Assembly (NCBI RefSeq): GCF_032362555.1
Contig: NC_083513.1
Location: 6,448,001 to 6,512,000 of the forward strand
From: Amyelois transitella
Lineage: Eukaryota; Arthropoda; Insecta; Lepidoptera; Pyralidae
Direction: 5' to 3'
Length of the DNA stretch: 64,000 nucleotides
The translations under genes and the position numbers were made by a program. Below, piece after piece: positions 1-11,900 of the stretch (positions are counted from its first letter, which is position 1; each line of letters starts with the position of its first letter). Under the pieces are notes generated by a model. It did not search any database, was not told where the DNA came from, and was given only the letters and a program-made list of their open reading frames with translations.

Positions 1-2957
1 ATCGTTTGCTAAATCTTTATTTCCAGCGAGTGCAATTTTTCTTCTCCATTGGCTTCGAGTTCCGCCTGTTTGTAGATGATCGGGGTCTCTCGCTTATTGA
101 ATATTTTTCGAAGGGAATTAAATCGCGGCCGATCGGTTCGACGAAGCGTCGTTCATTAATGGCGCTTCATTTTCGCAATAAGTATTCATTTCTCCCTCCG
201 CCGACGGCCGCCAATGAAAATCTGATTGCGCTTCCTTTGCATTATGAATATCTATCAAATCCCGCCGTATCTTGAGCGATCCCTTTATTGAACTCAGATC
301 GAGTGCTAAGCAAATACTTAAACGAAAACGTTTTATTAATGTGTATATTTTTTCGCCTTCACAAAGCGCGGTTTGTGTGAAATGTGGACGTAACAAAGGT
401 CTTTGAAAAGTCATTTCGATGTATTCGCGCCTTCATTTGCAAACGCTTTGGAAAATGTTAATTTCCGGAGGGCGGGAGAATGTAGTTATTGCCTAGGACG
501 GCCGTGTGCTATTATTGCGCGAACTATTGTCCAATTTTCTTTAATACCCTCGTAAGTAGGTCTAATTGCTAGTATTGCGCTTTGAAAATATTGACTTGTC
601 ATGATGATTTATTGCCTACACTAATTGCCAACTGATTCCCTGTGCCTGTTTATTAGCATCGATTAAGGCGATTGTATTTAAGTCTCTTAATTTGTATTAC
701 TATTATTAAAAGTATTTAAAAAGTTACCGGATAATAAGATTTAAGTACCCGATATCTATAGGCAACCATGGCTCAAGTCAACATAAAAAATACTATACTA
801 ATTAAATATTTATTACTTTTATTGTAATATTTTACTGCATAGGTATGATCACGCCTCTTTCCCGGAGGAATAGCTACATCTTTTCACTTGCCATGAACAC
901 GGCATACTTTTAATAAAACACATTTCTCTCACAACATACAAACCACTTTAAATAATATGTACTTAATCAGGTTTAAATAGCCAGCCATTTTTAAATTGCT
1001 CTCATACCCTGCACAAATGCTAAGTGTGGCCGTGGCCTTATCTGGCTCTGATCGCTACATTACTCGTACCAACCAAAGTAAATGGTATTGGCGCTAACCA
1101 GTGCCACCGTTTCGTATTATTAATGAGGTATTGGATGTTAGGACCCCGTTATGGGCACTTGACACCTAAGCATAGCAAGCTACAAAAGAGCTTTTTAATT
1201 AGTAGTTGATCAAATAATACACTTTGGTAGTACAAGTTGGTAAAAGAAAGTTGTGAGCGCGCGTTGTTTTACCAAATGCAATAAATTAAAGAAGGTACCT
1301 ACGCGTCTTTTAGTTGGTAGACAGTGCACGATTCACAAAATTAAGGTTGAAAACATATTAAAATTATTCCAAGAGTTATTGCGTTCTCTGATGATCAATG
1401 GCTCAAACAACGATGTATAATTGAACTTTTCGATTTTGAATTTCTGAGAAATTACTGTTATCTCCGTAAGCTTGTTTTTCCTGAACGCGGACTTTTTCGA
1501 TTGCGTGAAAATATGCCAATCGGAAGCTCGCTCACTTTTTTCACCGCCGAACAAACGGATGTTTTTTAAGTTCAGCGTGCCTTTTAGTTTACATGATACT
1601 TTTACTGTAAAATAATTTCATTAAAGTTGATATCAAACAATAACGCAAATTAACTTACGTCATCGTCATAAAATGTACCACATTAAATCGCCCTTATTAA
1701 AAAATAATCTACCATTAAAATTTATACCTTTTCCAACGACTAGGTAAATTCAGAGATAATTCAATTTAAACGTACCGTACTCCACAGAAACAGTAAGTAC
1801 CATTAAAAAAGGCTTGCTTTCATAAAATCTACTTAAATGACATTCTGAAATAGATATCGGTAAGTTATATGGTAAGAATATCGAATAGGGAAATGAAGAG
1901 TGTCGTCCATTTTCTATTACCAGCACTTTATTCCGAGCCATTTAACTTTTTCACTGTAAAGTTGATCGTGCCGGCCTTTGGCGGTCGCCTGTGTCCTGGG
2001 ATTTCAACTTCGATATTAAATGAAGGTAGTGCCATCCGTTATTGAGTTTTACGAAGTAGGCCGAATTTTCACTTTTTTATAGCCTCGAAAATTCCTCGTA
2101 ACAGCGCCTTTTAACTTGCAAATTGAAATTCACAGAACTACGTTTTACCTATGTTGGTTTCGATCTCCCTGTGGATTTAAGATACCACGGAGTTCTGATT
2201 TTGTGGATGTCTTTTGTATTCGTAGTAATTAAGTAATGCTCTTTGGTTTTAGTAGTCACCTACTGGCTTTGAATTGTACTTTGATAAAATAACATAATAA
2301 TCACAATTATTGCTACCTATAACTGAAAAGATGCATTAAATAAACCAGTCTTGTGTGTATCAAGTATCAACAGACAGTTAACGTTACGAATAAGTCATTA
2401 TTGATTACACGGGACCAATGCGGAAAAAAAAATTGTTTTATAAAAAAAAATAAACGTTGTAGTTAGTTTATTACTATAAATATTTTAATTTACTTAAGTA
2501 CTTTTCTTTAAAGGCGGGTCAGAATTACCGCAAATACAGTATCTACCATAATATACACTACGTACCTTTCTATCGAATATCTATCGGTCACAGTTATTAT
2601 TGTGAGTGAACGATGCTAATTAATTAAAGATTTATTTTTGTACCTTTGGTATATCGAACATCTACATGCGGTTTCTCTGATACAATATTTCAATATTATC
2701 ATGTCCTGACTTAACACCCAATTCAATGTACCAACCCATTTACACAATAAAGAGGAACAATCCATTATACCCCATTGTGAAGCCTACAATGCGCTCAAGT
2801 TTATTCTAGAGTGGTGAGCTCTAGCACGAGATCTCTGGAAATGTATCTTCATTTTATGCTATACTAGCTTTTGCCTAGACCTTCGCTTCTGTGGGAAATC
2901 TTAAAAAGAAAATGGCTTAGATAAATAAAAGACACTAAGTACTTAAATTTAACTTTA
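1..2957. other. Intergenic region downstream of WDR36, no gene recognised
   Basis: No open frame here resembles a known protein and none has a convincing exon structure. The only identifiable content is a short RTE-type LINE 3' tail in minus orientation near 843-905 and a possible remnant of the CTAG-type interspersed repeat near 2862-2905. The rest is AT-rich sequence in which I see nothing further. Confidence 0.5.
843..905 (-). mobile_element. RTE LINE 3' tail fragment
   Basis: On the plus strand this reads GATCACGCCTCTTTCCCGGA followed by a degenerate run ending in CACTTGCCATG. That is the reverse complement of the last ~60 bp of the RTE element at 6857-9483. It is a short, diverged, 5'-truncated copy. 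Confidence 0.75.
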
Positions 2958-5900
2958 TTACATATCTTTTAAGGCTTTAACAACACAAATATTATACAAC
3001 AACTGACTTTGCAACTTAGACCACGATTGCGCAGCGGTCTCTTCTACCGACAGTAGAGTATTTCTCAAACCCTCATCCGACGCTACCAACTTCGTATGCA
3101 TTTTTAAAAATAAACTTAAATACGACTGAGCTAATTCAAAATCTCTATTGCTAGTCATCATTACATTGACCATTTCAAGAAAATGACGCATAACCTCAAC
3201 GGAACCGCCCGAGTCGGGAGCCATGCTTGTTACTTCAGCCTCAATGGCTGCCGGAGAAAGCGTTTTCAACCTTTCTATACATTGTAAATAATCTTTACTA
3301 TCCTCACTCGCTACTAACTTCTTAGCAAATACTGTTAAAGTAGATAATGACTCTGGTATTAGCAACTTCGTATTTTTGTCATCCTTATCTTTTTCCAAAT
3401 CAAATTCTAACTCGAGACTTGGAATAGTTGGTAAGAAGAACGGTGCAGATTTAGGAACTGTCAGAGGTGTTTTTGGTTTATTTCTCTTTTTAACTACATC
3501 AAGATGCAATAAATTTAGCCATCTTGAAGTTGGCTGGTCTGAAAGTGTGATGAGCTCTTCGCTTATTTGTTCGGGAGATTTGTACTCCGGTTCTTCTCCA
3601 AGGTCAATGAGGCCAATGTCTTCGATGTCAGGTTTCTCTGGAACTGTAGCTGGTAGACCTAAACAAAAATTTAGACATTAAAATCTGTTTGATTTGACAG
3701 GTTCGGAAGTTTAACACAATAATATCAAACCTTCTCGAAATCTCTTCACTCAACCTCAAAAATATACCTATATTCACAGAACTGTCTACCGTCTTAGAAC
3801 TACAACTGTTATCCGAATGCCTAAAGATCACATCATATTAAACGCATGCAAATATTTTAGAAGAATAATTATTATTTCTTTCACGTTTGTAATATTTTAT
3901 AGTTATATTTAAAAGTTATCTTAATAGTTTACTATGTATAGTTTACTATATATAAACTAAGTATTACGTAACAAAGCTATTATTTAATATAGAAAAAAAT
4001 ACACAACAAACAATACAATATAATAAATAGTACCAACAAGAGTAGTAAAATTTATAAATTATATATATTCGTATATTAATAAAAACCTACCAGCAAATAA
4101 AATTTACAGAGAATAGAAACGAATGGAAGACACTTCACTTAAATCCATCGAGAAGAGTAAGCTCTTAAATTTAAAAAGAATAAAAACTTACGCAATGTTG
4201 GGACGGAATCGGCCCTGTCTATGGGTTTGAGGAAAACTCGTTCATACAAAAGTCTATTGGCCCAGAGGAACACTCCTAGTTCCCCGACATGTGTCGTGGC
4301 AAGGAAGTCTCCAGTAGGAGACATGCTGAGCGAAGTGCATGGTCTTTCCACCTGTAAAAATATGATTTAAGATTTCGAGCGTAGATAAACCCTAATTGGA
4401 TATATTTATTAATTTTTTATATCTAAAAAGGTAATATTAAAAAAAAACATGCCAGGATGCTGATAAATAAACTGCGAAATTGTTTGCTCTGGTCGCGCTA
4501 TGCAGAACACAATTAATCGTAGGCAACCTTGTATACTTAACCCAAACAAATACTTATTTGTTAGTTAAAAAATATTTCTAAATCGCATTAAGATGTTCAG
4601 AGTTCAAACCTAATGACGCTTTCTCCTCTCTCATATTGTTTACGTAATTCCGTTTAATTTAACCGTAAAGGTACGTCGTAAGTAATATTTTGGTTCACCT
4701 GCTAAAATCTAACTTAACCAATCCAGGTTCGATGCATAGATGCAACTCAGGCTTGACATAAGTACTTCAAGACATAACTGGGACTAACAACAATAGAATA
4801 AATTGACTAACTTACCGAAAATATATCCACGAGTTGCGAGCTCGGTATGTCCCAGGTGCAAACAGTGCAGTCCATTGAAGTGCTAATTAGCCACCTGCAA
4901 ATAAATACTAGACTCATCAAACTATTAATTAAATCACCCATACAACCCAAATTAGACTAATTAATTGGGAAATGCAAATAGTCATTTCGCTTTAAAATAG
5001 CCTTTGGCTGTAGTTTTGTTTAGTAATAAGTGAATTACACTATTTTATGGGGATATTTTCTTAAAATATTATTCTGTCAGTCAGGGATATTCATTTCCTT
5101 TCATCTTTCTATAAACAAAATAAGCTAACTAACATATTATAACAGACAGTAAAATCCTCTGAACGACTTTCATTCGCTGAGGTGTTTTGTGAATCCTTAC
5201 TGGATCAAAAGCGCGCGAAAGACAAATGTCAACATGTTTATTTTAATACCTTGGTAAAAAGTAGACATGTTTTAAAATGTGCACTGATAAATGGCCCAAA
5301 TTTCAGCCTTACCATAATTAAAATATCTAATTAAGTAGCAATTAAGAACTTCATAATCCCAAAACTATTTAAAACCCCATAGGTATACATTTACAAAAAC
5401 TACTGATATATTCATGTTAGCTTTCGTCAACATTTACTTATTGATAAATATTTTCCACTACTTTACCCTCCGGGTTATACGCCGCATCGCGAACGTATTC
5501 ATCATACCGTGGGCATATTCACTACATCGACGGCCCTCCAAAGCCGAGGTCCCGCGCCTTTATACAATTTACACGGGCCTATTCAATGAGCTCTTCATTG
5601 TGAAACACTTGCGTGAATGATGTTCCGAGTTAGGGAAAGAAAATACGGCGGAAAAAAGGGACATCCGGAACGGTTTTACGTAGATCGTGTCGAATGAAAA
5701 AGTAAAGTACGGTCGACTATTTGTTGTATTGATTGTATTGTAAAGTTACTAATGAGTAAGCGATTCTTTCTTAAGTCATTAATGTACACTTTATTATTGA
5801 TTGTGTTTATTAGTTTCTACCTACCCCTCCGGGAAAGAGGCGTGATTTATTGTTTGTAAGTATGTTAATTTTTTTTCATTATAGTATAAGATTAACGGTA

Positions 5901-8900
5901 GCGGCAGGATCAAACTCTTGCTAATGTCCCTCCGGACGATCATATGGACTAACTATAGAAATCCGAATAGTCTATCCCAACAATGAAACAAAATGGTTCA
6001 ATTAAAGACTGGTATTTTGATAATTATTTTACATAGCCTGGTAAGCTTAATAGCTGGTAAGTCGTGAGAACACATTGTTGCTATTTTGTTTGTGTTCATT
6101 TTGATACATTTTGTAAAGCAATGTTGTCACTTTATAATCACTTCTGGCAAAGCATTGAAATGTTTACGCACGATCGTGCACGGACCTACGGCTCGCACGC
6201 ACGGCTACACACGTTGCTCCGGGCACGGATTACAGAGGTGTTAGGTTTCAGATGGGTTTCACTGAAATAATTCTGTTATCAAACTGTACCTAATACTTAC
6301 ATTTATTTTTAGCCCTACAAAAAGTGTAAGTACTTACGTAATATTATGAAAGGAATATCTGTCTATTTGTGTTACGCTTTACGAGACTAAACCGCTTGAC
6401 CTTTTTGAATCTACTTAGTTCTCCGTATGAGTTCGTAATCAAACATAGACTACTATTTTCTGAAAATTTTCTTGGGAACTGGATAAACAGAATTTTTTAT
6501 ATGACACGCGCAACTATACAATAAAGGAATTTGATAATTATTTCTTCAATAGCATTTACTACAGCAGACTAAGGAGAGTCACATATGAAGATTATGACGG
6601 TAACCAAGAATTTTATCTTAAGCAGTAACTTAAGGCAAGATCATTCTTATCAACATAACTAATACATTCAGTCAGAAAAGTATCGGGAATGGATTATTTA
6701 TTTATGGTTCCAAATTCAAATTTTTGTTTTTTTTGTTGTTGTTAGATTGGCACAACTGTTTTCCATTTTGGCGCGGAGTTTGAGTTGCATCTGTTGTTTA
6801 CATTAAATACAGTGCTATTTTTAGTTATATCATATCTAGTGTGTATTGCTAATTTCGAAAGTTACCAAGCCAAATGAGAAGATTATTATGTTGGGTGATT
6901 TTAATGGATGGGTGGGTGTAAAGCGTGATGGATATGAAAAGGTGCTTGGTGCGTTTGGTGACGAAAAGGTGAATGATAATGGAAGAAGTGTATTAGAAAT
7001 TTGTCTAGAGTGGGATCTTTTTGTGTCGAACTCAATGTTTCAACATAAAGAGATCCACACCTACACAAGAGTGGAAGGTATTTTAAAAAGTATGATAGAC
7101 TTTGTGATTGTAGATGAAAGATTGAAGAACAAAGTGCTGGATACCCGTGCATATCGCGGTGCTGGCATTGACTCGGACCATTTACTGGTGATATCCCGGA
7201 TAAGGGGTATCTTCAATCGCTGGCGGCACAGGGTAAGGGAGCAAACCAGCGCTTTGGAAAGAGTAAAAGTAGAAAATTTGCAAGATATGGATGTAGGTAA
7301 GAAGTATATTAATAGACTGAAGGATGAATTTGTAGATTTAGAGGAAATGAGCGATATTGAAGAGGGATGGAAGGAATTTAAAGAAAGAATTGTGAAAGTA
7401 GCTGTTGAAGTGTGTGGTGTAAGTAGAAGAAGGAAAGGAAAAAATCACAAAAATGCGTGGATGAGTAAAGATGTGCAAGAACTTGTGCGATTAAAGAAGA
7501 AAGCATGGCTGGATTTGTTAGCAGCAAAAGCTAACTTAAGAATGCAAGAGGTTATAGATGAAGATGTGAATGAAGCACGTAAGGAATATAAGAAAATGAA
7601 AGATTTGGTTAAGAAAGCTGTGATTAGAAAGAAAGAAGAGTATAAAGAGGATTTTGATAAAAGGCTATCAGAAGACTTTCAGTCAAATCTGAAAGTATTC
7701 TGGAAATCCGTAAGGTCAGCCCGAGGAAATACTATAACCAGAGAGCTGACTAGGATCAGATGCCAGGATGGTAGCGTTGTGAAAGGAGAAGAATGTGTAC
7801 TAAAGATATGGAAGGACTATTTTGAAAGTTTATTTGAAAAAAAGGAGGGAAATAAGAAAGATTTCTGCTATAGCGAAGAAAAAGAGAATGAGATGGAAGG
7901 CGAAATTGAAATGTTCGAAATTGTGGAAGCACTTAAGAGTATGAAAGCGGGAAAGGCTGCTGGGTGTGATAGAGTGTCGGTCGAGATGCTTAAAGCAGGA
8001 AAAGGCGTAGTAGCTAGTCAGTTGTACTGCCTTTTCAATTTGTGTTGGAGAAGCGGCCGAGTACCAAAAGATTGGTGTAAGGCTGTTATCGTGCCACTTT
8101 ACAAAGGAAAAGGGTCACAGCTGGACTGCAAAAATTATCGTGGTATAAGCCTGCTTAGCGTCGTCGGCAAATTGTATGCTAAGGTATTGATTAATAGAGT
8201 CAGGAATGAAACTGATGACAAAATATGGGATGCTCAAGCGGGATTTCGAAAGGGAATGGGATGTACTGATCAGGTCTTTTCCTTGCGGTGCATAGCCGAA
8301 AAGTTTTTGGCCAAGAGTCAAAAAGTCTATTGCACATTCGTAGATCTGGAAAAGGCCTATGACAGAGTTGAGAGGAATGAATTGTGGTCAGCACTTTCTA
8401 TGCATGGGGTGAGCAGTCTCTTAATACGAGCACTGAAATCCTTATATGAGGATTCGAGTGCTTGTGTCAGGATAAACGGAGCGCACACTGAGTGGTTTAA
8501 GATTGAGAAAGGCGTTAGGCAAGGATGTGTTGCGTCACCGTGGCTGTTCAACCTATTTATGGATAGCTGTTTGACAGATTTGAAAGAGTCTAAAAGTGGA
8601 TTAAGGATGAATGAGTTACTCGTCAAATGTCTGCTCTATGCCGACGATCAGGTTATACTGGCGTCATCAGCGGAGGAGTTACAGGAGATGGTAAACTGTA
8701 TGCATGAAGCTTTAAAAGAGAAAGGAATGAAAGTGAACGTAAGTAAAACTAAAACACTGGTTTTTGAAATGGAGAAAGAAATGACAGCATGTAATATTTT
8801 GATTGGAGGAGAAAAAGTGGAGCAAGTGAAAGAGTTTGTATATCTAGGATCAAAGTTTACATCAGATGGCAAGTATGATAGTGATATTGAAAGGAGAGTG

Positions 8901-11900
8901 AACGCGGGGAACATGGTGAATGGAGCTTTGCATGCCTTTATGAGCAGTCAGAAACTATCCAAAAAGGCTCGACTGGCTGTGCACAGGGGCGTGTTGGTCC
9001 CGACATTAATGTATGGGAGTGAAAGTTGGGTATGGCAAAAGAAGCATGAAAGCAGAATAAATGCAGTGGAAATGAGAGCGTTAAGGAGTATGATGGGTGT
9101 GAAATTGAGTGACAGGATAAGGAACAGCGTGATAAGGGAATGTTGTGATGTGAAAGAAGATGTAGTTACAGGAATAGAAAAGGGTATGTTAAGATGGTTC
9201 GGTCATGTGGAGAGGATGAATGAAAGCAGGTTGACTAAGCAGATATACAAGGAGAGTGTGGAGGGAAAGGTCGGAGTGGGAAGACCTAGACGAACGTATC
9301 TTGATCAAATTAAGGACGTCCTGGTAAAGGGTCAGGTCAAAAGTACCCGAAACCGCCGAGCTTGTATGAAGAGAGTTATGAATGTGGACGAAGCGAAAGA
9401 AGTATGCAGAGATCGTGGCAAGTGGAAAGAGGTAGTCTCTGCCTACCCCTCCGGGAAAGAGGCGTGATTTTATGTATGTATGTATGAGTGGTACAAAGCG
9501 TTCAAAAGCGGTCGAGATGTGATGGAAGATTTGCCTCGCTCTGGTAGGCCATCAACGTCTGCAACTGAAGTTAACATCGCAAAAGTGAAGGAAATAGTGA
9601 CTGAAAATCCTCATTCAACTTTGAGAGAGATAGCCACCGAACTTTCTGTATCTCACGAGTCGATCCGTACCATTTTAACTAATAATTTGGGTATGAAACA
9701 TGTTGCCGCTCGGCTAGTCCCAAAAGACCTGAATTTTTTTCAAAAACTCAATCGCATGAGAGTCGCTGAGGACATGCTAGAACGAGTCAATTCCGACCCA
9801 ACATTCATGAAACGCATTGTTACTGGTGACGAGACGTGGGTTTACGAGTTTGACATGCAAACTAGTCAACAAGCTTCGGAGTGGCGCCTTCCAACTGAAC
9901 CGAAACCGAAAAAACCACGCCAAAGTCGTTCAAAAATCAAAGTCATGTTGACTGTTTTCTTTGACTATCGCGGTGTTGTGCACTCGGAATTCTTGCCGGA
10001 AGGACAAACGGTAAATAAGGAATATTATTTGAGTGTTATGCGGCGTTTAAGAGAGCAAATCCGACGAAAAAGGCCAGATTTGTGGAAAGAAAATTCTTGG
10101 ATTTTGCACCATGATAATGCACCTTCGCACAAGGCCATCATTGTGAACGAATTTTTAACCAAACACTCAACAAATACCATCGAGCAACCACCATATTCAC
10201 CAGATATGGCTCCAGCCGACTTTTTTCTTTTTCCTAAACTCAAATTACCACTTCGTGGCACCCGTTTTTAATCGGTAGAAGACATAAAAGAGAATTCGCG
10301 GCGAGAACTGACCTCAATTCCGGAAACAGCGTTTAAAAAATGTTTTGATGATTGGATTATTCGTTGGCGTAAGTGTATCGTTTCTAAAGGAGCATATTTT
10401 GAAGGTGATAAAATAAATTTGGATGAATAACAAACAGTTTGTGTATTATTGATCTTTTCCTGCTACTTTCTTGACAGAGTAGTATATTCAAAAAACTTAC
10501 CTGCTCTGAGCATCAAAAGCGATATCATTAATTCTATTGCAATGGCCTCCAAATTTCCTTACAACATTCATTGTGTCAATATCAATGAGAGTTATTGAGA
10601 AATCTTCATTTGCTAAAGCAAGTAATCCACTTTCCCTGTGGCATTTTGTAAGGGCAACAGATTCTTCTAACCGGATGACATGATAAGGTGTGGTAGCTAA
10701 AAACAAGAAATAAACAAAATTTATTTAGCTTTAAGTAGTAAATAAAAAAGGTTTTTATGTAACTAAAAGCTTTTTAAAAATTGTTGGCTTTGTCTTCCTC
10801 TAAGGAATAAAACGTGATTATATATCTTTATATAGCAGCAGTGAAAAAGGTCTATATTTTAACCAATATGTAGATATGAAAACTTCAAATTTCAAGATTA
10901 TTTTATTCCTTACATTAATTAATGACAGTCTTTTTCATAACAAACATACATATATGTATATTTAAATATTATCAGATATTGTGATGGATCATTTATATTA
11001 TATAGTTATCAACAGAATTTTCGAAATATTATCATATTTCTGCACAAGGTTCATATTTTTGTAATCCAAGATAAATTGGAATATAATTTTCACCATGCCT
11101 ATTTTACAATGCTGAATTTTAACTAATTCTTATTCAAATTATTTTTCCTTGCTCACCTGCTTTGAAGTGCCAGAATTTGACGGTATCATCAGCACCAGCA
11201 GTTATTACTCTTTGGTTACACAAGTCAGTCTCCACACCCCTCACTGCGCCCTTATGTGCTATTCTCTTATCTTCTTTACCATAAAATCCTCTATGCAATC
11301 CAGATTGCATGTTAAATTTGTGTACTTGTCCATTGCTGTAACCTAAAATAAAAACATAAACTTTGTTAAAAACCAAGGTAACTGTTAACAGAATGTTAAA
11401 CCACAAATTAATTTGATAAATAAATTACTATTTTTAGGTTAACATTGTGTTCATCGTCTTTGAAGATTGACTTTATTTAAATTCTGTTTCTTACAGTTGA
11501 GATCATAAAAGGTTATTATAAAGTCAGTTAAAATAAAGTCAGTCTATAAACCTTTCACATATATTTGATTTTTGTTATTTAAAAATAATTCAATCTAAGA
11601 AATTTGACTTTGAGCTAAATGAAATTACTTCAAATCTTAGCATCCCAACGGAAGGACTCTTTAATTAATTCTTACAAAGAGTATTGAGATTTACCTATAA
11701 CCACAAAATTCCCACAATGTGTCACAGTCAAGCATGTTGCCTCGGTTCCCTTCTCAAACCCATCTGGCTTGAGTTTATGCTGTCCCATACATATCCGGTT
11801 GTATGACCATGTGGTGGCTATGTACATGCCGCTGTGTAAGGCTGCTATGCTGTCCCACTGTTTGTCTCTTTGCATGCATGAACTGAGTTTCATGATTGGC

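Larger units (their letters stand above)
6665..10482 (+). mobile_element. Mariner element split by an RTE LINE insertion
   Basis: The left end (CATTCAGTCAGAAAAGTATC) and right end (CTTTCTTGACAGAGTAG) are imperfect inverted copies of each other, flanked by TA on both sides (6663-6664 and 10483-10484), as expected for mariner. The sequence up to 6856 and again from about 9483 is nearly identical to the uninterrupted copy on the minus strand at 51838-53158. Between these points sits a 2.6-kb RTE element. Relative to the other copy, 129 bp of mariner sequence (the start codon and about the first 40 codons) are missing at the insertion point. The whole composite lies in WDR36 intron 5, antisense to the gene. 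Confidence 0.9.

Noticed and set aside
1024-1209. 61-aa plus-strand frame starting MWPWPYLALIATLLVP
   Set aside because: Short, no continuing exon, no recognisable family; expected by chance in this length of DNA.
6901-7152. 83-aa minus-strand frame
   Set aside because: A shadow of the RTE endonuclease/RT frame on the other strand, with no similarity or splice context. The same holds for 8115-8914 on the minus strand.
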